A DNA stretch of 64,000 bases from Sarcomyxa edulis (Eukaryota; Basidiomycota; Agaricomycetes; Agaricales; Mycenaceae): contig QUOL01000021.1 of NCBI GenBank assembly GCA_009761415.1, positions 248,001 to 312,000 on the forward strand, read 5' to 3'. Shown here one piece after another: positions 1 through 12,047 of the stretch. Made by a program: the position numbers and the translations under genes. The notes under the pieces were generated by a model that saw only the letters and a program-made list of their open reading frames with translations, did no database searches and was not told the DNA's origin. The first letter of the stretch is position 1; each line of letters starts with the position of its first letter.

Positions 1-40
1 TTGCTCTCTCATCATTGTGTTGACGTTATCGTTCTTATAG

Positions 41-872
41 GTTGGTGATAGGGTTGTTTGGACTCGTAGGCATGTTCATGATTGAACGTACGTACTGACC
101 TTCTCGAACGCTACTTGTCATATGCTCATCCTGCATTGTTTACTTCCCAAACAGTCTCTAACAATCTTTGAGACTTATACGTTCTCACCAGGTATGGGCG
201 GAGTAGCGATGTCTCCTCTCGTAGGCCGGCTTGTCGACAAGCTCGTCCCTTGGTATGCGATGCTGGCTTCGTTGATAATTCTCGTTTGCTTCCAGGCGGT
301 CCAGTTGGCCGCTGGAGGCATAAACATTGCTGCTGTGATCATTTTTTGCTTCGGATTAGACGTCTTCCGACAGATGCTAAATGTCGCCCTGTCGACGTCA
401 ATCTTCAGGTGTGCATTGTTCTGTTTAGCACGATGTATTTAATGTCTTGCTGATACTTCTGACATGCAGTATATCCATGGAAGCTGCGTCTCGTCTCAAT
501 GCATTATACGTGCTCTCAGTACGTATCCTTTGTATCCATTGTTCACTCGATGTTTGATGTTCACTCTGGCAGTTCTTCATCGGGACGATCATGGGCACTT
601 CTGTCGGGACCAAAGTTTTTGTTGAGCATGGGTGGCGTGCTGGTGCAGGTCTTTCGATGGGATGGTATGGAATACAGTTTGTCTTTCTGTTACTGAGGGG
701 TCCGCATTGCGGGAGGAAAACGTGGTTCGGATACGAGGGCGGTCTGGAAGCTAGAAAGTCTGTCGTCGAGGAGAGAACTGGGGTGTCGTCCGAACCTAAA
801 ACTTCTGTGGAGACGTCCGATACCTTGAGAGGAGAGTCGGAGAAAGAAGGGGCAGCCACTGCAGTGGCATAG
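41..872 (+). CDS. MFS transporter, C-terminal part (5' end outside window)
   Basis: C-terminal half of a major facilitator superfamily transporter, a proton-coupled or facilitative exporter of the plasma membrane or an organelle. Visible exons are about 41-87, 155-408, 470-518 and 573-872. The joined protein shows several hydrophobic helices, a cytoplasmic loop with GMGGVAMSPLVGRLVDK (the GxxxD(R/K)xGR-like MFS loop), a helix with NALYVLSFFIGTIMG, then GTSVGTKVFVEHGWRAG and a last helix followed by RGPHCGRKTWFGYEGG. An acidic, Ser/Thr-rich cytoplasmic tail ends at the TAG at 870-872. The first intron's borders are uncertain because two donors lie close together. Substrate cannot be told from sequence. 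It is transcribed toward the E2 gene, about 340 bp away. The family call is firm. Confidence 0.8.
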
Positions 873-1215
873 ATTGAAGAAAAAATAGATCAGTAGCTAC
901 AATTAGAGTAGTTATACCCAGGTATTATAGCAGGTCTTTATGTGTACTTCCAGGGTATTTTGTGTAGAAATCGTGGAACTAATTGGCGTAGAATCAACGT
1001 AGAAACTTAGTAGAAACACCGATTTGCGGCCAGATCATAGACGGCTAAAGCAAATAAATCTCAACACGGTATTTGGGCGGCGAATTTCCTGGAGGCTCCT
1101 CTTCTCCCATCTCCCATCTTTCTTGCTCACTGCCCAGAAATTGACTCTACCAGCTCTTTCTCTCGTACATCCATCTACCCGCCAATTCATATTGTATCTC
1201 TGATCCTCAACTACC

Positions 1216-2053
1216 ATGGATGCTCGTCTTCGTCGCGTAAATAAAGAGATTGCCGATTGCAAAAATGACAAGACTTCAAATATCAAAATCGACCTGATCG
1301 ATGAATCGCCTTTCCATCTGAAAGGATCTTTTCCAGGTCCAGAAGGAACGCCTTATGAGGGAGGCAAATTTGAAGTGGTCAGTGGTATTTGAAGTTGTGG
1401 ACTTTTGCCACCAACCCGGAATTCGCAACTCACCCCGATCCGCGTGTTAGGATATTGTCATCCCAGAATCTTATCCATTCCAGCCCGTCAAGATGAAGTT
1501 TATAACCAAGGTTTACCATCCAAACGTGTCGTCTGCATCCGGCGCCATCTGTCTCGACATTCTCAAGGATGCTTGGTCTCCTGTCCTTACTCTCAAATCG
1601 ACCTTGATCTCTCTTCAAAGCTTGCTGTGCTCTCCTGAACCCAATGACCCTCAAGATGCAGAGGTTGCTAAACATTACACCACCAGCAAAGGTAGCTTTG
1701 ACGACACGGCGACGTATTGGACCCAGATCTACGCAGGGGGGCCAGGACCGAAGGAGAAGAAGGGGAAGAGTACCAAGTCGACGACGACACGAGATGAGAT
1801 AGCTATGGCTGGCCTAGAGAAGGCTCATGTTGATCAATTTCAAGCTCTTGGTTTCGAGAAGGGCAAAGTTGTACGTGGCGCGCTCTTTTCGTATCCCAAG
1901 TCTGTCCTGCATGTTGGAGTGATATATCCTGACGGACTATTTGCATTCGTTTCTCTCTCAACTTAGATTGACGTACTTCGGCGATTAAACTATCGTGGAG
2001 CTAATGTGGGGAAGATCTCGGAGGACAGGGTTGTAGAGGAGCTCTTGAAATAA
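1216..2053 (+). CDS. UBC1: Ubiquitin-conjugating enzyme E2 with UBA domain (UBC1/UBE2K type)
   Basis: Class II E2 that carries ubiquitin as a thioester and extends (typically K48) chains for proteasomal degradation in cytosol and nucleus. Three exons (1216-1377, 1451-1870, 1967-2053) give 222 aa, close to the 215 aa of yeast Ubc1. Residues 1-150 are the UBC fold: helix 1 with RLRRVNKEIADC, GPEGTPYEGG, then KVYHPNV and the active-site region GAICLDIL with Cys88, the same position as in yeast Ubc1. A Lys/Gly-rich linker with KEKKGKSTKS precedes a C-terminal UBA domain of about 40 residues that holds LEKAHVDQFQALGF and ends EDRVVEELLK. Both introns are GT-AG with intact frame. Nothing looks broken. 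Confidence 0.95.
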
Positions 2054-5000
2054 TGGGTCAACGATGTGCATTATACGGATCTGAGGAGGTTGGATGTACG
2101 ATTGTACGAGTTGTCAATTGAGTCCATATTGCTATGAATTGAAGCCTGGTTTTTTGTCTGTATGTCATCGAGATTGGCCTGATCACTTCTTTTCTTGCAG
2201 TATCCGCGGGCGTCGCCTCGCGTCTTCTATATTCTGCGAGTCCCAGTCCCTCTTTCAGTACGATCGATCGCAAAATGTCGACAGCCCACTTTATCGCCGT
2301 CTAGAGGGTGTCTTATGTTGGACGTCAACTTTGTCTTGACACTCGCCTATTCGAGTCCTCCGAGTATCTGTCTTGGCTTTGTGCTGATCATTGTCTATCG
2401 GCAGACAAGCCTGACGCATCGCGTTAGTGCGCAGCATAGGCAACTAGAGGCATTTTGGATGTCAAGTCCCGGGAAATGCACTAGCCAGTTTGGTAAGTTT
2501 CGAAGCATAGCACTAGTTCTTGTACTATCCTTCTAACATCAATTCTTACCGCATAAAAAATCAACCAATTGAACATGACGCAGTTGAAACGTTTTCTGTC
2601 TCTCCAATCGACTTAGTTCCGGACCGTCTCGAGTACACACCTCTGAAGTGATGCAACCAAGACTGAAATCTTGTCCGGAGATTCGAGAGGTGCGTATATC
2701 CTACGATAACGTTATTCTTCATTTTTCATTTAAAAAGAATGAACTTGAACGCCATGAGGCTGTCCCGATGTCGTGTGACTTTGGTTGGGACTTTTGACAC
2801 GCTAATTATAAAGTGAAGGTCTGGGAGGCTATCACTTCAAGGCGCAACCAAAGAGGGCTATTAGACGCCCGACGGACGTATAGGAGTTATCACGGTACGG
2901 TGTCTTGTCCAGCCGGTAGGTTTTGGCCGTCTTGTCTGTCTGGCTTCACAAGCCATCTGTGCAATGGGTCTCTGTCCTCTGCCTGGTAAAACCAGTCTCT
3001 TTTCGAGCCAAGGCAGTCTCGAAAGACTCTCTACCGCAAAATGTGTTATGACGCCGTAAAGAATTCGGATTCGGAGGCTGAGGATGGACGTTATCTTGAT
3101 GCAATGCTTCTAATAGACAGTACGCCCCTTCTGAGTTGACATACGCATCAGCGCTCATCCTTACAGCGTCTACAGCATTTTGAGATGCCATTTCCTCGAA
3201 CGTGGAGGACAATCAATCAACAACGGTTGACTTACTCGAGCCCACTGAGCTCTGTATCAGGACTATCGTCTTATGGCTCCGTCGGACAATGGCGCCATTC
3301 CTGACACTGTCTCACCTTACCAGTTGAGATGGTTTTAGGTGCACCGTTCTTGGCCACTTCACTAGATATCACACCAAGACTTTTCGAACACCCGGTCCGG
3401 TCCTCGACCCAAGAGGTGGGGTCGCTCTTCAATTTTACTTATGAGGATTCAACATGTCTAACTATACTGTCAGGTCTACACCGATGTGCCTTGCTGGGTC
3501 CGGTCTGTCGACAATGCATGACTTCTATCCGAGCTTCAGGATCGTTCCCTTCTTACGGTTCCCCCTTATCCTTACAGCATGATGGGCCTGTGACGAAGCT
3601 CTGGTCTCGAGCTTTGGATCATCTGACCTTGAGGCACTTCTGCTCAGAAAGAAACCACGTCAGTCCAGCAGGTCTCGCGACACTTGACAAGCATACAGCC
3701 TGGTCGTATGAGCTCTGGACCAAGTGCTTTTCACTGCCATTGGTGGGGACCCAGCCGCAGCATACAAAACTGCTTCCAAATCTCCTCGGAGTCCTTGTAC
3801 CTAACACGATCTCGTCTTATCGACTCTAAAGGGGTAAGGGGCAACCTTACACCTTAAATGCAAAATCGACTTCTACGATAGCTAGAATCTTGTTTGTGCA
3901 AAATGAATTAAACCGGAGGAAGGGTTCGAGGGAGTCAACGTTAACTAGCATGTATGTAGTCAGTAAAAAGGAATCCTATAGGTCTGCGTGGTTCAAACGG
4001 GCGCGATAATGCAAAGAAACCGAGCGTGCAAAGTCCCTGAACGAAGAAACGCCGAACACTAGAACAGTGTATAGTAGCTCTCCATTTTCAACTGGGAACA
4101 GAAAGTACCCCGTACACTATTTCGGCTATGAACAGAGGTCCGCCGACACACCGACTAGAAAGTAAGGTGTCGACGAATGGTCTGGCTTCATCGAAACAGT
4201 GACTCGGAGAAACCACTGTCTACCACGCAAGAGCAGAGAAAAACGAGGAGGCAGGGGTTCAAAAATGTGAGGTGAGACCATCTGATTGCCCACTAGGCAG
4301 ATGAGAGGGAGGGAAATGATTGATGCTGAAGTCGAGGATTTCAAGCGCTTCTTATAGGTTCAGAGAGTGTGATATAATTTGATATTTATTGACCGGGAAT
4401 GCCGAGTGTACACATCAGCTGATATATCTACGCGCCGCTATCATTCCGTAGAGCATCATCGGAGGATAAACATTATTATCGACGCACACCTACAAACGAC
4501 GAAACTGGTATGTTATCGATGAACGGATCATCTGATAGTGGACGGAGCGAAACAAAAAGCTCTTTGTATCCGCTCAGGTCGGCTAAAGACCGAGATTTTA
4601 CTCACCCATGAGTGCGGACTTGTCCTCAGAAAACGGTACTGTACATGCCTTTCGGTTCCTTTAGATTCGATCAGGACAAATTCATTCCCCGCGCAATGGA
4701 TACGAAGGGCTTGGGATCCTGATTGTTCGAATAGATCACTATTATCTCCACGAAAGATCCATAGTAGACAGAAGGACATATGTGTTAGCACTGATGTCCA
4801 AACCACAGAAGAACCGCGTACCTCATAGCACGTGCCCGCAGCTTAGGGTTGCTTATAGTCGATCATGAAAGACCCAGTTCTGCTATGCTCAAGATCGCGC
4901 CAATTTGTCGGCATTGTATCTTGATCCTTCCGCTGAACTACATATTGCACGGTTTCTCACTCTGAATAAAACCGAAAGAAAGGATTCGCCAGAGAGCATG

Positions 5001-5466
5001 TAGTAGCGGGATTCAGTACGCAGTCCTCTAAGCTGGATAAGGATCGAGGGTTCTAGATTGAGATTCGGAGACGAGGTATGTCTTGATTGGTCCAAATCAT
5101 TGAATGCGTAGCCGGGGAAAGGAAGGAAGCGTGGTGTCATTGAGGCCGGATCGTCTCGGTGCTAAGATAGGAAGGTATTTCCCGGGAGGCATGCAGACCT
5201 TGTAATCTCGGAGAACAAGGAGACAATTATACACGCAGAGATTCTAAACAGTGTACTGGAGTCTGGCGGTGAGATTCATCGAGAAGAGGGGCAAGGCTAA
5301 ATCTACGGTGATTCAGAACAGTTACTGCCAGACCGCGTCCAGCGCCTCGCTCGTACCCACGCGACGCCACTGACCACATTGTTGAAGCATTACCATGAGG
5401 CTGATGCATAGATATGACAGAGCAGACACTCACAATTACGATTATCCAGAGGTCATATCCCTCGCT
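2054..5466. other. Long stretch without a gene I can support
   Basis: About 3.4 kb between the E2 gene and the acetyltransferase gene. Open frames exist on both strands (the longest, 3329-3829 on the plus strand, is 166 codons), but their translations have no recognisable motif, are rich in Ser, Leu and Cys as random frames here tend to be, and have equally open partners on the other strand. I see no tRNA, no clear terminal repeats and no tandem array. It may be intergenic DNA or a decayed element. Confidence 0.4.
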
Positions 5467-6039
5467 TCAGATCTCGATTTTCATCCGAACGTACTCCACG
5501 GAGCTTTTCAAGAATTTCTCCCCAAATGGAGTCAAGCCACGTTTTTGATACCATCTAGCGCTGCTAGTTCTAGCATCGCACCAAAGTACCGTTCCTCTCA
5601 GTTCGGAACGAGCGACCGACAAACTGTAATCCAATAGTTTCGTGCCGATACCACGTCCTTGCCAGTTTATGTCGCATGCAAATTTTCGAAACCGTATGGC
5701 TACAGGTTTAGATGGTGAACTGTCAACGATGTTATCGACGTCATCTGCAGTGTTATCGATGGGTAAAGGCTCGGCAAAAAGTGAGATGACGGCGACAGGT
5801 TCGGGCTGCGATGCGATGAATGCGCCAAAGTGCCACCCGTGTTGGTCGTCTGGGAGGCAGACTTGGGAAATTGGAGCATCAGGCCAAAGAACGGAATGAC
5901 GCAATGGAATTGTTTGCTCGACTGTGATTGGTGCACAATGGACAGAGAAAGCTTGGAAATAAAAGGAGGTTAACATGTGGATGGAGCCACAGTGACGATC
6001 AACAAATGAATTCATACTTTGATAGAGATTTTCTGTCAT
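5467..6039 (-). CDS. GNAT family N-acetyltransferase
   Basis: Single-exon gene of up to 190 codons for an acetyl-CoA dependent N-acyltransferase of the GNAT superfamily. The core begins near residue 35 (APITVEQTIPLRHSVLWP), continues through HFGAFIASQPEPVAVISLF (strands 2-3), has a variable acidic insert, then KPVAIRFRKFACDINWQG with the acetyl-CoA pyrophosphate loop QGRGIG (the Q/RxxGxG motif) and helix LLDYSLSVAR. It ends with ARWYQKRGLTPFGEKF and EYVRMKIEI, typical of small fungal GNATs. Met at residue 21 could be the real start because the first 20 residues are not obviously conserved. Substrate (small molecule or protein amine) is unknown. The frame is intact. Confidence 0.85.
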   Translation of the reverse strand: MTENLYQSMNSFVDRHCGSIHMLTSFYFQAFSVHCAPITVEQTIPLRHSVLWPDAPISQVCLPDDQHGWHFGAFIASQPEPVAVISLFAEPLPIDNTADDVDNIVDSSPSKPVAIRFRKFACDINWQGRGIGTKLLDYSLSVARSELRGTVLWCDARTSSARWYQKRGLTPFGEKFLKSSVEYVRMKIEI

Positions 6040-6364
6040 TGGAGGATAGTGTTCGATAGCAATGAGGAGGCAAAGTCGTTTGCAATAATTTTAGGAGGCT
6101 GACATAAGAGGTCAGACACGTGGCGTAATTGGGTACCTCTCCTCCGCGGGGACTTGAGAGATCGATGCAACAAATATACACGAACGAGTAGGTTTGGAGG
6201 AACATAGCCGGAGGTCGACGCGAGCGCGTAGATATTGTCGGAGTGCAAGTCCCAAGGTTCTCACCGTGGCCTCGTTTTCTCGGGCATTTCACAGCGCAGA
6301 AGGAACGAAGTCCATCATCTGTCAGCTGCTCACGAAATGGCCAAGTCATCCGTAACGTCTTCCA

Positions 6365-6646
6365 ATGTCTGTAGAGCAAAAGGTCGAGACTTCAAAATCT
6401 CCGACTCCTGAATGGATCGCATCAATACTTACCAAGCTTGAGGCCGAGGGTTCCAAGTTCGATCTCGCGAGTATTAGACGAATGGCATTTGCCGGACACG
6501 TTCGGGTCAGACAGGCTGGGAGGATGAGAGTACAAGCGGACACTGGATTAAATTTTGCAGAATCGCAGTTGACGGTTTCGGACATCATGGGACCTACACT
6601 TGATTTGTCGCCGTCTGGTTGGATTCGAGCCTTCCATGATGATTGA
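6365..6646 (+). CDS. Small hypothetical protein
   Basis: An ATG-initiated 93-codon frame that reads like protein rather than noise: EQKVETSKSPTPEWIASILT, a charged amphipathic middle (KLEAEGSKFDLASIRRMAF) and a C-terminus ending SGWIRAFHDD. It is divergent from the acetyltransferase gene, with about 330 bp between the two starts, so a shared promoter region is possible. No family is recognised. An antisense frame of similar length overlaps it, so the coding claim rests only on composition and position. Confidence 0.3.
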   Translation: MSVEQKVETSKSPTPEWIASILTKLEAEGSKFDLASIRRMAFAGHVRVRQAGRMRVQADTGLNFAESQLTVSDIMGPTLDLSPSGWIRAFHDD

Positions 6647-7049
6647 ATGGTAAGCCTTCGAATAGCTTGCCGCACCGTAGATGGGTTGTCCTGTTATGTG
6701 GATCTTGATACACGAATGCCACGGAAAAATGCGAAACTATAGGCGCTGCCGGAGCAATCTAGTATTCTTGGCGACTTGTTTCATTGCTAGGACTGGAAAG
6801 GAAATTTAATCGTGACTCCGCCCACTGTACACCGTAGGGTGATTCAGGTCCGCCGTAGCAGGCCATCGTTGATGGCTCGAAGGACGCCACTACAGTGCAA
6901 AGGCGTCTATCAGATAGTCCTGACCTGGGTAGGATGCAAATAGGATGAGCCTGGGCCAGCCTCAAATGCCATGACGTATGCGGAAGCAAAGATTGCACTG
7001 ACATTGCAAATTTCGCGCTTCTGCTCCTTCTTCACCCACTATTTCGAGA

Positions 7050-7563
7050 ATGTCGACAAACACCAACACTAGCAATACCACGAGCGTTGAAGCGCCCAAG
7101 TGAGCACGTATCATCGGTCTATCTTGCCGTTGTCTAATATTCCTCATGATAGCAAGACCACCGGGCAGTATCATTCCGTGAAAGGAACTATTGTCGAAAC
7201 GGCAAGTACTTGGGATAGCGTACGCCCTTAGGCCACGAATACTAAGCCAAGTTCGGTCTTTGTAGATCGGCGATTTGACAGGAGCTACAACATGGTCAAA
7301 GTCTGGTCAGCAGGAGCATGCTGCGGGCGAAACAGAAATTCAAGCTGCCTCGGCTCAGGGATTCATCGACGGAACATTGGATCGTGCTCAAGGCAAAGTA
7401 GATGCCGTAGTTGGTGCTATCACTGGCGATAAGGAGCGCGAATTACATGGTGAGGAAGTCGTCCTTCTCCAATTGTCAATGGGCAGAATTCACCCTGCTT
7501 GTCAAAGGAAACATTCAACACGATTCCGGGAAAGCGCAGCAGACCAAGAACCTACCGCAATGA
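7050..7563 (+). CDS. CsbD-like / mismatched base pair and cruciform DNA recognition protein
   Basis: Small hydrophilic protein of the fungal Hmp1-like family, related to bacterial CsbD stress proteins. Fungal members are annotated as binding mismatched or cruciform DNA; the real role is poorly established. Four exons (7050-7099, 7153-7201, 7266-7449, 7508-7563) give 112 aa. Family signatures in order: KTTGQYHSVKGTIVETIG, GATTWSKSGQQEH, repeated AxGxxDxxxGKxDAVVGAITGDK and the closing HGNIQHDSGKAQQ. The second intron begins with GC rather than GT (donor GCAAGT after ACG); this choice is forced by frame and by family alignment. The N-terminal residues are Thr/Asn rich. Frame is intact throughout. 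Confidence 0.88.
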
Positions 7564-7891
7564 TTATTATAATAGACAACAATCGAAAGAGAACCTATAT
7601 ATCGTCCTGTTAGAGGAGAAGCGTCCTTGAGAGTTGCAACAGTCCCAAATCAAAAATACAATCGTCTTGAAATGTTTTTTCTTTGGCCGTTTAGTTGTTG
7701 TTCGAAGGCCTTTCGAGGCAATTTGAACGGCAGGGTATATGTTGTCGTCTAGACAATGCAGAACCTCGCAAGTATTAGCTACAACAAAAGGCGAAAGAGG
7801 TTTACTGTATGGCGATTGTCGGTAAAGTTTGAGTTTCAGAAGACGCGCCACAAGGTGGAGTGAGCCATGTTTGGCTGAAGCCTGCGGTCTG

Positions 7892-8135
7892 CTATGAGGG
7901 GTTACACTGGACAAAAATAAAAAAAGTACTCGGCGTTCCAAAAAAAAGAAACCATTTGTGAAAAAATTTGAATTCGTGAAAAAGTTTCCCAAATGTGGAA
8001 AAAAACATATCGAAAGCTGAAAAAAACATATCGAAAGCTGAAAAAAACATACCGAAGGGCAAAAAAACATACCGAAAGTCGAATTTATCTGGCTGTCGAG
8101 AAAAAGATTTCTTTGCGAGAAAAAGTGGTTCAAGC
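7892..8135 (-). repeat. Dispersed A/T-tract repeat, left copy (inverted relative to 38.1 kb copy)
   Basis: On the plus strand a 47-nt conserved segment (7892-7938) is followed by four or more units of about 21 nt, each with a run of 6-8 A followed by CATATCG or CATACCG. Read on the minus strand, the segment is the same as 38087-38133 with one mismatch, and similarity continues outward for about another 20 nt with one gap. Apparent open frames here encode only FF- or K-rich low-complexity peptides and are not taken as genes. Element type is unknown. Confidence 0.8.
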
Positions 8136-8189
8136 TCCGCATTTTCAGCACGTGATCACAGTTCCCGAACGACGGATATGTTCTCAGGC

Positions 8190-9765
8190 ATAATCCTCGT
8201 AGAGCTGCATCCGCGACAAGGCTTGCTACCTTCCGGTCGACCTGGAGACAACATTTGCTCTCCCACCACTGGGAGAGACCTCGTCAGGCGAACCTGTCAT
8301 TGACGATGCTATAGCCGTAGAGTCAAAATAGCAACTTCTACTTCTCTGTAGTGGGCGATGGTTCGGCGGAGGTGAGGCAAGTCCCTTCTTTCATACCACC
8401 TGTCCTTATTCTCGCCACCCCCAGGAATCTCGTCCGGCAGAACGGAAATCGGTGCTGTTGACCATGCAACATCTCGTATTCCCCACGTCGTCGAAGACGC
8501 CTTGGAATCCAAAGACGAAGATGTCACCGAGGTACGATCACGAACCGTATCCGTTCTTCTCCAGTACCTTCCTGAGTCGGATTCATTTAGGAAGCCCGCA
8601 TTTACATTGTTGTTGGCATTTCGAGCTGGATGACCGGGAGACTGACAAGCCCACAGAAATCTCGGAAGGAGTTGTACTCCATTCGTCAGAGGTAAGTAAC
8701 TAACTAGGTCTGTTCGTTGTGGCGCACTCATCTGATGTTTAACTGCTGAAAGAGACCGCCGGCGTTGTGGACGAGACACGCGTTGCTGCTACTACCGAGA
8801 GCGCTGAGCATGCTGCCACCTCTCTTTCACGGCACCCGAATCGAACGCCCGAAATCACCATGGACGCCGTCGTAGAGTGTTATAGCTCAAGGTCCTAACG
8901 ATTCTGGTCTCGTTGAAGACGAACGATCCTGAGGATCTTGAGCAACTTCCGCCGCTCGTTATTGCGAGTGACCCTGTCCTCAAGGACTTAGGGGTCACAC
9001 CTACAATGTCGGTCACTGACACGAAAGGCGAAAATCAAGAGGGTGCAGCCCCGGTCCTTGCAGAGGTATGTCCACAGCATCCAATCGTTCGTTGTCTGAT
9101 AGTTCATTCTCTGACCCAAATTCTCCAGTCAACACCCAATGGCCTGGAATCCACGATAGAAGATTTGCGACCGTGGACCCCTTCTTACTCACTAACGAGT
9201 CAAGCAAGTCCTATGCCATCCACGAGTGAATTGGAGACGGACGAATTGCCTTCTGCCGCTATCTCTGCAGAGTTGAGGATCCTATAATTACAACGACAGA
9301 AGTTGCAGCTCTGCTCGAAACCTCGAAAAGTCTCGTCAGCGAGGTCTCGATCGCTGAAGGATATCAGAGGCATTCTGGCCTCGTCGAGCCTGAAGGACAA
9401 GTCAGAGAGATTGGAATCTCGGCGCTTTACAAGGGCATAGACGAAGTGCCGCAAGAAACTATACTTCTGTTTGTTCCCCAGGTATGTAGGTTGTGAGGTC
9501 TTCGTCGTTCGTTGACTTACGCTGGATTCTACAGTTGACTGTCATCGTTCGAGTCTGTAGTTGAGCAGTCACGGCCTTGGACCCCTTCGTATTCGGTCAT
9601 CAGTCAGGGAAGCCTCTTGCAATACACTGCGAACTCGGCAAAGAAGAATTGTCTTCTTCTGCAAATACTCTTGACGCCGAGGCGGTTCCTGCTTCACCGC
9701 AACACCCCATCAACGCAGTCACTGAGGTTGAAGTAGAGGATGTCATTGTAGGCGTCTTCTAGCGC
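8190..9765 (+). pseudogene. Locus of tandem exon-intron modules, acidic Ser/Thr/Glu-rich product, probably degenerate
   Basis: No known family. Several coding-like segments rich in E, D, S, T and P are separated by introns with good borders: 8692-8752, 9066-9128 and 9482-9534, and a possible fourth donor near 9748. Three intron 5' regions share a GTTCGTTG core and the fourth has a similar TTGCTCGTTG, and flanking exons repeat short motifs: RPWTPSYSLTSQ in one module and RPWTPSYSVISQ in the next, SGLVEDE and SGLVEPE, then ELETDELPSAA and ELGKEELSSSA. The last pair requires a frame change, because RPWTPSYS and ELGKEELS lie in different frames in the final module. I therefore read this as a module duplicated with its introns, at least one copy now frameshifted. 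Alternatively, additional introns could restore frame. No membrane segment or signal is seen. Confidence 0.45.
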
Positions 9766-10237
9766 TCTCGTTGCTCGTTGCTTGTCTTCGAAGTATTAAC
9801 CCTCAACCGCTGCTCTTGCAACTCACTTGCCCAACAGTGCTCCTCAATTGTACTCTCGTGACTGACTGAAAGCGCTTCCCCCACGCTCAGGTTTCAATAG
9901 CCCCATCCAGCCCTCACTCTTCACTCTTCTCAATTCCTTCCTCCATCTTGATCTCGGGTTCCATATGCATCCACCTCCGTCTTCCCTCCCGTGAGTTTTT
10001 AACCTCCCACCGCGTCCTGCGTCTGTGTCTCGCGTTATTCTGTCTGTGTCTGCATTCTTCCCGGCCTGATTGATATTGATGCGACGATTCGAACGTACCT
10101 AAGATATGTAGATGTCTGAGTGCTACGCGTCGATAATGTATTCTCCGATGCTACAGCACCTGCTGTCGCGTCGTTCAAATTGATTCACGTGGCCAATCGA
10201 TCCACTGGCGCTGCTGTCCTTCCACTCTCAATACGCT

Positions 10238-12047
10238 ATGGCCCAGCCACCTCTTCCCCTCACAACTATATATGCTGCATATAACCAACTGAAGATAGAC
10301 GTGAATGTTGCCCTAAATACTCAAATTGGGGACTCTGCACGTCTTCAAGAGCACAGTCGAATATGCACTCATTTTCAGCAAAACATCGAACAAGTGCGTT
10401 GATCTGCATACATTTCTGAAGCCTTGTATTGATTCAGACCAGCATACAGCAATCATTCCTCCTGTCGATCGTCAAATCATGGAAAAAGGGTTATGGGAGA
10501 TGATTGGGTTTTTGCAACTAGCCAAACTACAGTCCTCCGACAACACTGACAACCCTCCACCGATAACCACTACCTATACTCATACTGGCAAACGTGGTCG
10601 ACCTCGCATACACATAGATCCCGAAATTCTTGCCAACTCTGTTCAATTTCGTGGCACTCGAGCTTTGACCTCCACTTACAAGGTCTCGGCTAGGACTATT
10701 CGTCGTCGAGCCCTCGAAGAAGGCATAGTCGAACCAGCTGCACCAGTCTATGTCACCCATCAGAACCCAGATGGAACCACCTACCGTGTTTATGCTTCGT
10801 CGACTGGTTTGCAATCCGAACTTACAGATGACGAGCTAGATGCTGTGGTCTCCCAAGTCCTCAAAACGTACCCCGACCTTGGCAGGCGACTACTCAGAGG
10901 TCACCTCTTTACGCTTGGTTATGCCATACCCCGAGTTCGAGTTCAACAGTCGTATTTGCGAGTCCATGGCCCACCTCTGGCTGCGTTTGGTGTAAGACGT
11001 ATTACTCGCAGAGTTTATCGAGTCGCTGGATACAATTCTTTGACCCACCATGATGGTCAACACGGTTAGTTTCAGATTGTATCTATGTTTTTATTCCTAT
11101 ACTAATGATCGAAGATAGGTCTTATACGTTACAAGATCGTTATCCACGGATTCATCGACGGATTCTCTCGTTTCATAACAGGAATGCTTGCATCAGACAA
11201 CAATCGTGCCGATACAGTTTTTGATCTTTTCTCCAATATTGTCGTCGAGCATGGATTGCCGAGTCGTGTTCGTGGGGATCATGGAGGAGAGAACATACGA
11301 GTAAAAGAGTATATGTTGGCTGTTCGAGGGTTGGGTAGAGGGTCGTACATCAGTGGCAGGTAATAATCCAGTTAAAAACTCTTGAGTCTTGGAAGCTGAG
11401 ACGTCTTCTCACCTAGGAGTGTGCATAATATTCGTATCGAACGACTTTGGTTCGACCTCACTTCCGGTGTCGGATCGAAGTGGAAGTCATTCTTCGAGAT
11501 GCTGGAGGTTCGAGACGGTCTCAATCCGGAGCTGGACTCTCATATATGGCTCATTCACTTCCTATTCCTCAACTCCATCAACTTAGACATCATGGGCTGG
11601 GTTAACGGTTGGAACCATCACAAGATGTCTCTTCCTGACCAGGTGTCTCAGACTCCAGCAGAAATGCGATTCTTCAGCATGGTCGAACACGGTGCTCGAG
11701 GGTTTCAAGCGACCGAGCCACCAGACGAAGCTTTGACAGAAGAAGAAGCAGCATCATATGGTATTGATTGGGCTGCTCATCGTAACAACAATATCCTCGC
11801 TCACCATGACGCCTCTAATCCGATTGATCCTCTTGCGAGCAACGCTTTTTTATCGCAGGAACCCCAAGAATATAGTATCGTTAACGTCGAGGCACCAAGG
11901 TGCCCCTTCAACCCTGCTCAAGTTCAAGAACTTCGTGAACATGTATCCAGCATTCCTTTCAATGGTTCTATGCATGATTATCGTCGACTCTGGATTGAAG
12001 CGTTGGGAGTTTGTGTTGGAATAGATCAGAGACATCGAGTAGTGTAG
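10238..12047 (+). CDS. DDE integrase/transposase (rve-like integrase core)
   Basis: Predicted transposase with an RNase H-fold integrase core. Four exons (10238-10393, 10443-11064, 11119-11359, 11417-12047) join in frame to 549 aa. Residues about 90-150 hold GKRGRPRIHIDPEIL followed by a helix-turn-helix-like stretch ending YKVSARTIRRRALEEG, a likely DNA-binding domain. The catalytic core has HGFIDGFSRFI (first Asp), RGDHGGEN (second Asp) and NIRIERLW (Glu), with about 34 residues between the last two; RGxGRGSYISGRSVHN between them is typical of eukaryotic integrase-core proteins of this group. All three acidic residues are present and no frame is broken, so it may be functional. The neighbouring gene on the other strand (12281-16503) ends only about 230 bp away and is its likely partner. 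Which transposon superfamily it belongs to is not settled. Confidence 0.88.

Noticed and set aside
3329..3829. 166-codon plus-strand frame
   Set aside because: No motif, Ser/Leu/Cys-rich like chance frames here, and an open antisense partner.
7567..8151. Minus-strand frame with repeated CFFQLSI
   Set aside because: Produced by the T-tract repeat; the other copy at 37.9-38.1 kb gives a similar low-complexity peptide, and no domain is present.
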